DNA of 64,000 nt from Strongylocentrotus droebachiensis (Eukaryota; Echinodermata; Echinoidea; Camarodonta; Strongylocentrotidae): contig JAVYIG010007509.1 of NCBI GenBank assembly GCA_035222895.1, forward strand, positions 37,112-101,111. Direction: 5' to 3'. The position numbers and the translations under genes are program-made. The notes under the pieces are model-generated. The model had not been told where the DNA came from and searched no databases. It saw only the letters and a program-made list of their open reading frames with translations. This document shows positions 1 through 13,500 of this stretch, one piece after another (positions within the stretch are counted from its first letter, which is position 1; each line of letters starts with the position of its first letter).

Positions 1-261
1 TGACATATTTGGAATATGAAGGCATAATAAGAATGGTAACGCTCACAAATTATTTTTCACCTCTTCCCAGAACTCAACCTTCTCTTTAATTCAAATAAGT
101 ATGATAACAATTGATCTTCTGAGGTGCATTACAATGCAGTCACATTGTTGAAAGTAATTTGAATCATGATGATATATAAAACCCACCAATGGTTTAATTT
201 GTCAGATTAGCATTGCCGAATCCAGGAAAACCACATCTCACTGTTTTTCTTGTTTTCTAAC

Positions 262-400
262 CAGGGCCCTGTTTCATAAAACTTGATATCAATAACAAGT
301 TACAAGCTACTGAAATCATGGCATTTGATTGGCTGAGAGCAAATTTGTCATAGAATTTTAGCAGTTGTTATAGATAACAAGTTTTATGAAACAGGCCCAG
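262..400. mobile_element. Palindromic MITE with GTTTCATAAAACTTG ends, copy 1
   Basis: The inverted ends CAGGGCCCTGTTTCATAAAA and its partner near 376-400 enclose GCTACTGAAATC and GATTGGCTGAGAGCA. The same core occurs at 31096-31251, 33741-33893 and 36136-36284. Confidence 0.75.
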
Positions 401-543
401 AGCTCTTATGGAGCTTCCCTGAGCTAAATTGCTCTCTGCTCCTACTTTTAGAAAACAAAATCTTTGACATATGTTTTCTATTTTTTCTATATGATTTAAA
501 TTAACAGCATTGTCTGTGTAGATGAGCTTTTCCATATCAATAC

Positions 544-1911
544 GGGTGCGTTCAATCGAATTTTCGAAGCTAGAATCACAAACATGAATCACAATTCAAA
601 ACGCCGTTACAAAAAGCAAGGTCACTGCGGTTTGCGTTCAAGCGATTTTTCATCAACGCTGATTCTAGCTCATTGCGAGCCAAACCACTGCACATCACAC
701 TGCGCAGTATGGCCCAGGAACTTCGGCGCGCGCTTTCTGGAATTGTTTACGGCCGACTGTCGACTGCTGTTTTGAGCATAGATCGCAATAATAAGACAAA
801 GAATGAGAAGGTGATAGAAGGAAGAAACAAAGAATAACATAAGGAAAGACAGAAAGACAGAAAGAGAGAGTGATAGAATGCTTAAAACAAAGAATTACAT
901 AAAAGGTGATAGAAGGAAAAAACAAAGCATAACATAAGAATGGAAGGAAGAAACAAAGAATAACAAAAGAGAAGGTAATAGAAGGAAAAAACAAAGAATA
1001 ACATAAAAATAGAAGGAAGAAACAAAGAATAACATAAGGAAAGACAGAAAGAGAATGTGAAAAAAGGAAGGAACAAAGAATGACATAAGGAAGAACAGAA
1101 AGAGAAAGTGATAGAATGATTAAAACAAAGAATAACATAAGAGAAGGTGAAAGAAGGAAGAATCAAAGAATAACATAAGGAAAGATAGAAAGAGAAAGTA
1201 ACAGAATGATTAAAACAAAGAATAACATAAGAGAAAGTGATAGAATTATAAAAACAAAGAATAGCATAAGAGAAGATGATAGAAGGAAGAAACAAAGAAT
1301 AACATAAGGAAAGACAGAAAGAGAAATTGATAGAATGCTTAAAACAAAGAATTACATAAGAAAAGGTGATAGAAGGAAAAAACAAAGAATAACATAAGTA
1401 TAGAAGGAAGAAACAAAGAATAACATAAGGAAAGACAGAAAGAGCAAATGATAGAATGATAAAAACAAAGAATAACATAAGAAAAGGTGATAGAAGGAAA
1501 AAAACAAAGAATAACATAAGAATAAAAAGAAGAAACAAAGAATAACATAAGGAAAGACAGAAAGAGAAAATGATAGAAGGAAAAACAAGGAATAACATAA
1601 CGGAACAGGCCACGATGGTATAGTGAACGCAAATTGCATGCAAAGCGGGCGCGCGGTTTTTCCCAAACCGGAAGAGACTTCGTCATACAATCATGATTGA
1701 GAACTCCGTCCGTTCAATCGAATTTTAGCGACCGTGATTCTTTTGAATCATGATACAAAACGCATCTTTTTCAGCGTTTCATGTTTGTGTTTTCAAACAC
1801 GTTTATTTTTACGACCGACGAAAAAATCGCTTGAACGCATTGCGTTTTAAACTAAACGTCTTTAGAAACCGTGATTCTAGGGTGAAAAAGTGTCGATTAA
1901 ACGCACCCTAA
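544..1911. mobile_element. Two related TIR-element ends flanking a purine-rich satellite
   Basis: GGGTGCGTTCAATCGA at 544 matches the reverse complement of the sequence ending at 1911. A second copy of the head starts near 1706 (GTTCAATCGAATTTTAGC), so 1706-1911 looks like a small complete element. Internal bases near 630-650 and 1815-1835 also match in inverse orientation. Confidence 0.65.
785..1605. repeat. Purine-rich minisatellite (AACAAAGAATAACATAAG units)
   Basis: About 820 bp of imperfect repeats of AACAAAGAATAACATAAG joined by AGAAGG, GAAAGACAGAAAGAGA and TGATAGAA variants. It is nearly all A/G on the + strand. The long open frames on the - strand (Leu/Phe/Ser/Tyr-rich) follow from this composition and are not genes. 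Confidence 0.9.
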
Positions 1912-3044
1912 ATCTTTTTTGGAATATGATCCTGTTATTTTGCAAAGTAGATTACACGACCTTGAAAGTTTGACATGGAAATTGCCTTCCCACTGAAAGA
2001 TGTATGCTATTAATTTACACATGTGATCACCAATACGGATTAATCATCAGTCATCCGTGATGCATGTATGTCAATATGAGATTGGATTGAAACTTGTTGA
2101 TTGAATGATATTGCCCCCCCCCCCCCCAACTTCAAAAATATGATCATCAATTTATTAAGAAGTTTCTGATATATTTCCACGTTGGCTTCATTGTTTGCAT
2201 CTATCCCTAAATAAGATGGAAGGCAAAAAGTATTACAACGAGGAAAGAATTACATTGTCATCGACTCATCGATAGCTTGTAGTTCAAAAATTTATCTGCA
2301 AACATTCAAGTTCCTGAATTGTTTTAGTTTAAACTTTTCGGACCTGCTGTGAATTATCATTAGTGATCAGAGGGATGATACGAGAACTGTCCTAAGAATA
2401 ACCTTCTCTTCAGACCCCTTTTCTCCTTTCACTCATAAAACCTTCTATTTTGACAATTTTTACAGGATTGGAGGTGTCCATTTGATTGGAGAGCATGCAA
2501 GTGCCCCAACCCCCCCCCCCCCCCATTTCTTTTCATTTCCCTTTTCCCCTTAATATGTCTCATTTACCTTCTCTTTTTATTACATTTTTTCATGGGATGG
2601 GAGGTTCCATTTCATTGGGAGCATGGGGAGAAATTATTGCATGCCCATGAAAGCCGATAGAATCACATATAACTTGTCACACTCCTCTCCTGTGAGTTCG
2701 ATCTTTGCACCACTTCATAATTTCCTCTCACCATGCTCCTTGAACATCGATAATTCATATTTAGCGAGATTTATGGCGAGGAATTCTGGGAGTTGTATGT
2801 GGCAGATGTCACATGACATAGTAGAGGTCATGTGACTCCTCTTCCCAGATCCCATAAATTTGACATGCAATGAATTCTTGTTCTGAGTGGATGGACATCA
2901 TAAAATACATCCCCCACTTCAGCCTCATTCAAATTTGATGCTGTAAAAACTTCCTTTACAAGATGCTGCCACAAGATCCAAACCTTTTTATGTACAAACG
3001 AACGGCAAGCGGTTGTAAGAAAGAATAAAGAGTTGTTACATGCT

Positions 3045-3668
3045 ATTAGTTCTTAAGCATATATTTACTTGATTAGTTCCTAAGCATATATTTACTTGAT
3101 TAGTGTTATGTTTTTTTAACATGAATGTGTAGTTTGCTTACTTTAATTGATATTGCACCCGGCAATGTTTTAAGTGGTTCAATTTTTTAACCACCGTAAC
3201 CATGTACCTTAACCACACCTTACCACTGAAACCATGCAGATCCCAAGTTGGACCTTGGTTCTATTTGTATGTGCGCGGTTTCTATGTTATTTCTTATTTC
3301 ACACTGGAATGCCTGGTGAAGTTTTGGAGGTGTAAACATAAACAATATACCAGTACATTTAAAACATTATTTGTTTAAATGATAGGTACAGTTTAGGAGC
3401 ATGGTTTAAATGTATAACACGGAATGTTGGCCACCCCTATGAGGCTATGACATCAGCTGACACTGATACAAAAAATGGGGGAGGCATAGATTGAAAAATC
3501 TACCAGTAATACTAAGATAATTAGGGTTTAATTACCACATGAGTACTATAACAATAGTGACTATATGTTTCATCACATTGTGTTGGCAGATAATTAGGGG
3601 TTTAATTACCACATACATGTAAGTAACGTAACAATAGTGACCATATGTTTCATCGAATCATGTTAGCA
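3045..3668. repeat. Two short tandem duplications
   Basis: AAGCATATATTTACTTGATT occurs twice at 3045-3104. A roughly 75-bp unit with AGATAATTAGGG and CATATGTTTCATC occurs twice at 3514-3668. Confidence 0.8.
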
Positions 3669-4824
3669 TGAAAGCTTTCGTGCCTCTCTAAAAACATATC
3701 TCCTGACTAGTTTACATTCACAGACCCTTGTCAGTCATTTTGGATAACATAGTGTCTGTACTTAGAGACTATGCTGACTACATGGTCATCTGCATCCCAT
3801 AGGCTCTAGAAAGACGAGAAAAGTGGTCCTTATGGACAGACGGCCTCTATGTACAGGTTCTATTTAGTACAAGACACAGCCATTGACTGACAGCGGGCTC
3901 TGCTCTGCTCAAGACGTTACGGAAATGTATTCATGTGTCAAATTACGGTCTGTGCGTGCAGACTACTTCCAGACTGGTGTCACAGACGCACAAAGTACAT
4001 TCCATGTTTCATGTGGCGGCCATTTTTGAAATCTAATGATCGCCAAGCATATGCCTCCTTTGCGTAACGATAGCTATGTTCGCACGGCCCATCATCATTC
4101 TAAACTTTTTAGTTTGCAAAAACTTGCAGTTCTAAACAACGACCAACTAACAATGATTCAGGTTCACACAGTATAAACCAGGCAAGCAGTTACAACTACA
4201 AGCTGACTAAACATTGAAGCAAATAGACCAATTTTTGTAATATATTCAAATTTAATGCCTTTTTTTTGGGGGGTGCCATGCTACAAATTACTTCATTCAC
4301 CTGTTAAAATTGATGAAACCGCTCATGGTGTAAAACTTTGAATTAACTGAAAGAGTGTTTTTGCAAGGTCTTTAACTGCAAGATAACATCAAGGTTTAAA
4401 ATTACTTACTTAATTTCAAGTTGGCAGACACTCATGTCAACAGCTGATATTTGTATAATAATCACTAACAGGGTTGACACTCACGTCATAATGAGCTTGT
4501 GATGGACGACAAACAATCAGTAACATAAATACATGTAGATATCTCATTATGGTTGTAATAACTTTTTATATGCCACACAAATAATCTTCCTGAGGGCTTA
4601 TGACCTTTCAGAGGTCGCAGAGCTTTTGAGCTCTAGTCTAAACACATCAGACTAACTGACTACACTACAGTCACATGGTCTGTGTGGACAGACTACCCCC
4701 TCTTGACTCAGACATCACATGTGAACCAAGAAATATCTGAAATGTTTGGCAACACTAGGCTAATAAACAGACTCCCCTGATTGCGATCACCACCCATATA
4801 CACAACACAGATGTCCGTCAGTGC

Positions 4825-5335
4825 TTAAAGGTGGTTGTGTGGTATCGAAAGGTCATTTACAACTCAAACATGCTCTCACATCATCAAATTCGTCTGCTGA
4901 ATGCCAGAAGGGTATTAACTCTAGGTACACACCCTTTTTGCGGTCAGCATACATATTGCTGTCACCCCGGGCCCCACCACTCCGGGGTCAGAGTGTGCCT
5001 GAAATCTCTGGTAAAGGGGTACTTTCTTGCGCGAGAAAGTCCGGCTCGCCGTTGACTTTTACACCAGAGATAGGGGGGGGGGGGGGGGTGCTTTCAAAAA
5101 GAGGGAACATGCATGCACGTACCCTAAATAGCACTGAGTGGGAGGGGGGCGGGGGGCGGGGCTGTCACAAGACTCTGCATACATGTCTGCCAGTGCTCAA
5201 AGGTGGTTACATGGTATGAAAAGGTCATTCACAACTCAAACATGCTCTCATCATTATCATCAAATTGTGCTGTCAGCCAGAAAGGTTTTAACTTTATATA
5301 CACACCCTTTTTGCGCTCAGCATTCATATTGCTAT
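4825..5335. repeat. Direct duplication of ~130 bp, 370 bp apart
   Basis: AAAGGTGGTT, ACAACTCAAACATGCTCTCA and ACACCCTTTTTGCG at 4825-4955 recur at 5198-5335. Between them lie G-rich runs. Confidence 0.8.
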
Positions 5336-6513
5336 TTCAAGCATCTGCTACTGTCTGTATACAATAAAGACCTGAAGGTGTTTTGCCTGGTATCGAAAGC
5401 TGTACATTTATATTAACTATACTATACACACTTTAAAAAAACTTGCACTAGGCTTTCCCGACATAGCAGTAATGTGTGCAAAGTGGATTCCCTCTACAGA
5501 GATGCATATAGCAGGTGTATCAAATGTTTGGTATCCAGGGGTTCATATATTGAATACACATTAGTAAACAGGGCACCGTTTCACGAAACTGTATCAAGTA
5601 CAAGTTCGCCGACATCTCTTTGAAACGCTGGTATTAACATTAAAACATGCTTCGACGACGGGAGATACAATCAATTTTTACAACTGTTTGTGAGCTTGTT
5701 TTTATGCTACAGGGCCCCCACTTGTCCATTTCCATGATGTCACAAACACAAAACACATTCTGACAACGGTGCCAACAGATTTAATAGTTCAAATTTTGAC
5801 CGGCACCATTCCCCACATGGTTGCATTACATGTATTGAAGACAGATTACGCTATTCAGGGTTCTAATTGTGCATGGCTGCCTGATGGTAAGGCGGGACTA
5901 AAATGACAGCTGTAAGTCCATATGATAAATGACATGTCATTCTCTTACTAGTGTGAGGGCATAAAAATGGTATGATGTTCTGCATATCAAAATGATCATC
6001 CCTCTTTTTTGCACTTCCTGGTTAAATTTTGTCTCTCACATATCTTCCTTGATATGACCAGACAAATCCCTACATTGATATATATATATGACAGATTTGT
6101 CTCATAAAAAAAGCTGACGAATCGTATATTGTACTGTAGTGTGTATACATACTAATTCTATTTCATTGTTTACTGCTTTGTTGTATTTTTACTTCTTATT
6201 TGTGATTTACAGGATACTCAATTAATGATTTCTGCTAATCGGCATGTTAGCCAATGGAACTAATCATAATATCTGCCAGCTCTTTCTCTTTGAAACAATA
6301 TTACCCAAAAAAACTTCAATATTCCAATAAGAAAACAATAAGAAAGGGTAAGGGGGTAAAGAAGGAGATGGAGAAAGAGAGACAGAGAGAGATAGAGAGA
6401 AAGACAAATGCACAAGAGAATTCTAGCGAAGAGAGAAATATAAAGAAAGCGGGAGAAAAGTGGAAAAGAAGGAGAAAAGAGAGAAGATGAAGATGGCTGA
6501 AAGTGATATTGCA

Positions 6514-6592
6514 GCGTCTGTTTGGAGCCAGAAGGGCATTAAATGATATACTTAATACAGATAGCACCCTTTTGGCTCTGAACAGACGATTA
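6514..6592. repeat. Hairpin element with CGTCTGTTTGGAGCCAGAAG ends
   Basis: CGTCTGTTTGGAGCCAGAAGG pairs with the inverse of CCCTTTTGGCTCTGAACAGACG around a short AT-rich loop. Related half motifs occur near 16840, 26605, 30835 and 33430. Confidence 0.65.
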
Positions 6593-7472
6593 GACAAAAA
6601 AAATCTATCACCATGGAGATATCTAATGAAGATGTGGACCTTTTACAGTGATTTTTGGATGAAAATCAACCAAATTATTTATTTTGGCAAAAAAATTCCA
6701 TTGGTTTGTCTTTAGATAAGTTTGCTCTGGTGATTTGTTTGTTATTGGTTTGGTTGCTGTTTGGCTCAATGACTCATTGTAATGAAGTTCATTGTTGTTG
6801 CGTTTAAATAAAAATAAAAAATCATCATTTTATTCAAATAATGACTCAAGTCAATCTAAATATCTAATTAGAAATACTTAAAAACTTTTTTTTTTTTAAG
6901 TCTTCCTTCATTGGACATTCTTTTTGGAATAGCAGGGACAAAAAAAAAAAAAAATTGAAGATGTGCATCTATAGTTATTTTTCTTGATATTCAAGAATTT
7001 CATTCATCATTCATATTTTACTTTTCTGACGAAAGAATGACCATAGTTTCAAGTCTCTGCATTTCCTGACGCGGAGAGGGATTCTATAGAAAAATTGCAC
7101 ATGTGGTAGATATTCATCTAATGCCATGGCAGCATATGAAAAGTCTGTTTCTCACCTGCAATTGGCTTGGGAGAGAATGGCATTCATCAGACTTGCAAGG
7201 GGGATTGTACAGCCATTATCACCTCCAAAATAGAAGTGTATGGAAATCCAAATGTATTTTTGTCTCAATGGTATTGCCTGATGTGTCTCTGACGTAGCGA
7301 TCGACCATGGGTATTACAAATAAACGTACAAATTACAATATATATGAAATATACATTGATGCGACATGGTATTGTCAAGCCCTCGAGACGGCAGCGTAAA
7401 AAGTAATTTTCCCAAATGCTGTCTTTCATGTTTTTTAACACAATACCTCCTTTTGTTTATCTCCTGCTACAG

Positions 7473-7568
7473 GTACCCACCTTTCTACGATGAGAATCCA
7501 TTTGGCATCTATGAGAAGATCTTAGCCTGTAAGATTGACTGGCCTCAGTCAATAGGATCCAAACCAAA
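7473..7568 (+). CDS. PRKX: PRKX-like exon: kinase subdomain X (helix G)
   Basis: The acceptor is ctgctacag and the donor is AA|gtaagt. The 96-nt exon starts with the last base of a Gly codon and ends two bases into a Lys codon. It encodes YPPFYDENPFGIYEKILAC, then KIDWPQSIGSKPK. The exon's last 17 bases, its donor and the following intron bases are duplicated about 170 bp downstream. Confidence 0.9.
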
Positions 7569-10500
7569 GTAAGTGCGCTCTTTCAATTGCATTCAGCATC
7601 TCCTTTTAACAACGTTTTATTGACGTTTTAATTTTAAATACCTGTATGTGATCCAAAAGATTGTGAAAATTGTCGTCAATGGGTGTAAATGATAGTTATT
7701 TTTAAAAACATACTCTTTGTATAGGATCCAAACCAAAGTAAGTTTACTCTTTCAATTGCATTCAGCATCTTGATCTTTTAATGGCGTTTTAAAGTTGCTC
7801 ATGCATTTGTATATAGAGGGCAGCACACTGAGCCAACAGGTATTACGCTCCCGTGCGTACTAGTGTTCCTTTATGTGTACTTTTGTACGGTAGCGTAATA
7901 CCCGTTGGCTCAGTGTTCGCCAAGTTGCCCACTTCAGGAATGACTGTATATACCCGCGCGCGAACATCTTTAATAGGTGATCCAAAGGATTGTGAAAATT
8001 GTCGTCAATGGGTGTAAATGATAGTTATTTTTAAAAACATACTCTATTTATTCTCCCATTGATCCAAAAATGTGCCATTAGTGGAACATTTTTAAGAATT
8101 TTGTTCCTATTACAAAACTTACAGAGACCGTTTGTAAGTGGACAAAAGAAAAGAGCATCACTTTGTAGACCTTCGTTGAATTGTGTCTCAGTTTCAGTCT
8201 TTTTTCTTTCTTTTCTTTGGCTGTTGAATAGCTCCTTGAACGCATATAACAAGATTATGACTCTCTTGTGACTGAGTATCTTGTTTACTTCTTTGAGAAT
8301 TCCAGGACCAGTTGTTGTGGATTTGCTGACCAGTTGTTTCGGTCCAGTTATACTTGCTGTCGCTGACCTCGCAATGCTTTATGGGCATTCCTATGGCCAG
8401 TTCAGACTGGAAGAAATTTGTGCAAAAGTCGTTTTAATAAACGTTGTATAAAGAATAATCGTATGGCAAAAGGGGCGTATAGACTGGATAACAACATTAT
8501 ATAAAGAAACTAATTTAAAGAAAGATGTCAGTTGAAATGACGACTGGCCAATCAGCAGCACATGCTCAAGAATAGCCCTGCCCAGTTATACAAGTTTCAT
8601 TCGAAACAAGGTTCAGACGAGAATGTCTTTATTTAATTTATGATCCAAATATGCCCAGTTATACAATTTTCATTTCGAAACAAGGTTCAGACGAGAATGT
8701 CTTTATTTAGTTTTCTGATCTAAATGGTACTCAAAAATGTGCCTCACTTTACAATATATTGTCAAAGGACATTCAGACTAGACAACATTAATTACTTGTC
8801 ATATACATGTTGCTCTTTGATGTTTGTATAACTATACCATGAATTTTGGTGTTCTGAATGGGGGGTTAGAGCTCAGCCTCTGATTCCAATTCCCCTTAGA
8901 GTATATCAATGCTGTCTCCTTGTGTCAAATTTTGTACTGTTCATGAAAACGCTTGTATGTTTGTTTGTTTGCAATTTTGTTTGGATTGCTTGTGTACTTG
9001 TTGACATGATGGGTAATTTGTTTTCCATTTCAGGAATTGATAGTCCCACCAATTCATGACATGTTGTCAAACAACCGAAGCCATTTCCTGTGTGATTTAA
9101 CATTTCTATTTTATGTCAATTGACAGTCACAACGAGAGATAAGGAAAAAGTACTTTAGTTTTACCCACAGCCAGGGCCCCACACTGATGTTTTTACACGA
9201 AGGGGCTCAAATTTTTATTTTTAAGGTCTGTATGCATAAACCCTATGTAGAAATTTTGAAATTCTGGGATCTGGAGGTCCATGTATATTTGGGTGGCCAT
9301 GTTTCCAGGAAGCCTGTTAGTATTGAGCCTGCTACATAGCTTTTGGGCTAGGGCTAGGGTTGCAATCGGTTTTAGGTTTAGGTTTAGGGTTAGGGTTAGG
9401 TTTCTTTAAAACTGTCACCAATCTGTTTCTCTGATTTTTCTTCCGTCTTTTAGAGTTGTTTGTTCTGAGGTGGGATTTCCCTTTAAATTTACTCTTTCTA
9501 CATCCTTTCATTGGAGAGTTTAATGATTCCCAACAAAGACACTTAAAGAGGTGTTTTGACAGGAAAGCACATTTTAGGTTTCCGTTGAAGGACCCACCGG
9601 CTTTGTTGTATCAATCTTGCTGAGTTAATGTGCCGGACCTTTTGTGAAAGCTTTAATTTACCGTAACATCAGAGTAAACATTTAATGATGCAGAAGTAAG
9701 GGATTTCATGGTCAGTAGAAAAAATATTAGATGCGTTGAGAGTGGTTTGAGGACTCTTGAGGAGGGGGGGGGGGGGGGGGGGGGTGCACAGGTCCAAGCA
9801 ACAACAAAAAGGGTCATCAGATTTGTGTACCATTTTGTCTAAATCTCTTACAATTAAGCAACAACAAACAGCCATATCTTCCTCCCTAATTTCCATATTG
9901 TGTTTTCATTTTTTTGTATTGTTGTTATAATTATTGTTATTTTTTAGGGGGAGAGGTGTCCCTGTGCCCCCCTGAATCCACAACTGGTATTCAAATGGTA
10001 CATGAGGTCATAAAATAGGGCTACATTCTGTCCATTCATACAATTCTTCCATTTTAGATGAATTCCGATAGAATTCAATAAAAAGGGATTTAACAGATCA
10101 TTACCTAAAGCTCAAAAGATTAAGGAAAGACAGATTGTCCCTGATTAAGTGACTAATGTCTTTTTTAAATGCAAGGCTCAAGTAATTAGATAGAGTACAA
10201 TTGCGATGGATTTGAATACCAATAAGGCCTAGCTTCAAATATCCATGTATTCCTTCTTTCTGATCTACAATTCAATATTCAATTTCTTTCTGTATAATTT
10301 GACGACTTATGCTTTTGTTATTTTTCGTATTTTGGGGGTTTTAGAGACACACGTGCGCTGGAGACATCTTTTTGTTTATGGATATTACCTAAAAATACAT
10401 TTTTCAAATTTGACAGATGATGATGGAATGCCATTATGAAATTGAAAATGAGAATATTATAAACTCTCCAGTTTCTACCTTTTCCATACACATTTGAACT

Positions 10501-13500
10501 TTTTTCTGTAGTGAAAATTTGGCCAAGGCCCCCTACCTGAATATGAGACTTATCTTGCTCCACGTATGTAGAATCGGACACCCGGCCTAATGCCCGGATA
10601 TCATCACACTGCTGCCTGAATAATTGAACTTTAAAAATCCCCCCCCCTGGTTCATATTCCTATGGTTTTATAGTTCAAATTGTATTTGAAATTTGTATGT
10701 GTTTTTTGTGTGTGTTTTTGTAATTCAAGAATGAAAAGTGGATTGTTTGAATTTAGGGCCCTTGTAGAATACTTGCAGATGTAAGCTTTGATATGTCACA
10801 TTCTCAAGAAACATGAATCGGGACAAATCAATTTTTCACATACATGAACTTTACAAAATTACAAAACTTGGTAAGGCTAGGGTATGGAAAATTCAGTTAA
10901 CTGTAGGTTGGATAGCTCAGTCGGTAGAGCAGTGGTCTCATAATCTGGGGACCCGGTTCAAAATCAACGCGATGCACTAGTGCCCTTTGGTAAGGCATTA
11001 ATTCTCATTACCAGGTCCCTCGGAGAGGACCTAAAGCCGTTAGCAGTCAGGTAAAATAACCACCACCATTTGAAATTACACATGTATTCTACAATGTGCG
11101 ATAGGATTTCAACTGAAGTGTATCGAGTGTCGCATAGTAACCTGGTCAGAAGTATACAAAACTGGGTAATCAGGGATGACATTTAATGAAGTGTATCCAA
11201 TGAGCTGTGATCTTTGATAGGATTAATGCTACCGTTGGTACTAAGCTTCCTCGAAAGCCTTTCATACAGGGCTTAAGCCAACCAACGTCATGTATCGGGC
11301 TTCTGAGGCAGTGAGCCGACACTGGTAGAAGTAACTCCAAGGGTCGAGGGTTCAAATCCTAGCCAGGCACCAACGATCCTTTAGAACGTCCTTTAGCAAG
11401 GCGTTAATCCACATTTACCTCTCTCCATCCTGATGTTAAATGGGTTACCAGTAGGATGCATTGTATAGTTTGCTTAGCATTGTAAGTATCTGCCAAATAG
11501 CTCCTGGCTGGAATCGTCCCCAGGGAGTGGAGAGTGTATATACATTGTGTGCAGGCTTGCCTGAATCCTATGACTGGGGTGATAGCATTATATATGTGTT
11601 CAGGGCTCAAATTAATTTTTTGTCCACGGGGGCTCTTCCAAAAAAAAAAAGAGCCCCTGTGAGCCTTCTCACGGGGGCTCTTTTAGTGCTGACGGGGGGC
11701 TCTTATTTTAATACAAATTTATATTGAATTGGAACCCCTGAAACTCCTAAATTCCTTGTTATTTTATTATTACCATTGATTTAAGTCGGCATTTTTCCTC
11801 TCAGAAATTTACTTGTTACATAGCTGTCATTCTCTCCATTTCTTCCCGTTCTGCAAATAATTTCCTCCTCATTATTCGGAGCAACCTTATTTACATTCTT
11901 TCTTTACTTTTAGTCTTTACCATATCCTTCCAAAACACAGGGGCGGATCTAGCTTTTTGCTAAGGGTGGGGGGAACCAAGTGGAACATCGTCCACCAGTC
12001 GTCCACGAGCCGCGTAGCGGCGAGGCGATATTTGTTGTTGCTTTTTTGAACACCCGTAAGTGATGTTTTCCTGGCATCTACTAACATGCGGAGCATCGTC
12101 CACGAGCCGCGAGGCGATTTTTTTTTTGTGCTATTTTGAACCTCCATAGGTGATGTTTTCCTGGCATCTACCGACATCTACTAATTCTTTGTAGGACTGG
12201 ACACATGATGGCATTTTTCTATGCGCATCACATTTTCACTTGGCAGCCCAAGGGGGAGGGGGGGGGGGGGGTTAACTTGTGACCCCCTAAACCGCCTAGA
12301 TCCGCCCCTGCAACATTTTTGGTCTTTTCCTTCTTCTCAATATTGATATACTGGTTGAAGTACATTATATGCTGGTCTTTTAGAATCACCAGATTTCAGA
12401 GGATTCACACTTTTCACAACGAAAAACTTCTCCATGTTTCAGTTCTTGCGCGATCGTCTCCAGCTCCAGCAGATATTGGGCGTCAGCGTGCACAACGGTA
12501 CTACCGGCGCAGTATAGTCATTGATGACGGCCGCACTAGCTGCACTGCGAGCTTTCGTTGTTTGTATCGGTAATACTCATAGAGATGGGAGAGATAGCGC
12601 CATCTAAGTTCCTTTTCATTGGTTTAAGGTTTGAAAATTGATACTCAATATTGTGTTAAAGTTATATCAGAAAAGATAATCTTTATTTTATATTTCCACG
12701 GGGGCGATTTTTAATTTTGCAATCGCCCCCGTGAGCAACCTGACGGGGGCGATTATGGAGCTGACGGGGGCGAATCGCCCACCGCCCCCGTGTATTTTGA
12801 GCGTTGTATGTGTTACATAAGTGTTTTGTATACCCATAATATTATTTTATTTGCTCTGGCGACGATCGCTTCAGGCTTTGTTTTCATCAAAAGTACATAT
12901 CGGTAATATAGGGGTATATTTTTGTTTTATTTGTGACCTCCATGCTATTCTTCTCTTTTGAAATAGAATCAGATTCATTGCTTTGGTGACTTCATGACTC
13001 TCCTATTGTCACATTGTTTGTGGTGTTGCAATAGTTTTACTAGCGCTTGTCATTTAATTTTTGTTAGAGGTGAATTAACACACACACAAGTAGAGGTTAG
13101 GATAAGATATGTATTGCATTCTGATGTGTGGGCCAGAAAACAAATCTATATGTTGTAGCTGGGGTAAGACATACAAACTTATCCAAATCTCGTTGAAAGT
13201 TCATTTTCATGAAATATCCTCATGTTTTAATGAAAAATATGTCATGATACAGTGTATGGTATTAAAAAAGTGAACTTTTAAAGGTCATCCAAATAGCTTG
13301 CTTGTATATGTTGGGAGGCAGTGTAGAAAAGGGATATACAGTACTCCGAGTCCGCACAAAGAAAAGGTATTGAGGCATGCTGTAGGTGCAAGCAATCGTT
13401 ACTTCTACAAAAAGCTCAACTGTCTGGCCTGAATTTCATTAACGGAGGATTTACTCTCCAGGAATTGATCCGCCTTTTGTTTCAAACTTAAGTGCATGGA

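Larger units (their letters stand above)
1912..7472. other. Non-coding stretch left of the PRKX-like exons
   Basis: AT-rich DNA with homopolymer runs (C at 2113 and 2509, G at about 5070), a purine block at 6340-6490, and the duplications listed separately. I searched for the missing kinase exons (DFG, APE and HRD regions) and saw none. It is probably an upstream intron. Confidence 0.6.

Noticed and set aside
882..1643. 253-codon Leu/Phe/Ser/Tyr-rich open frame on the - strand
   Set aside because: It is a direct translation of the purine minisatellite; several frames are open at once and no domain is visible.
1..7472. Upstream PRKX exons with catalytic HRD and DFG motifs
   Set aside because: None found in any + frame; they must lie outside the window.
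10906..10970. Possible tRNA gene
   Set aside because: A and B boxes are present, but the acceptor stem does not close and the sequence continues into a body shared with 50511-50640; it is a SINE head.
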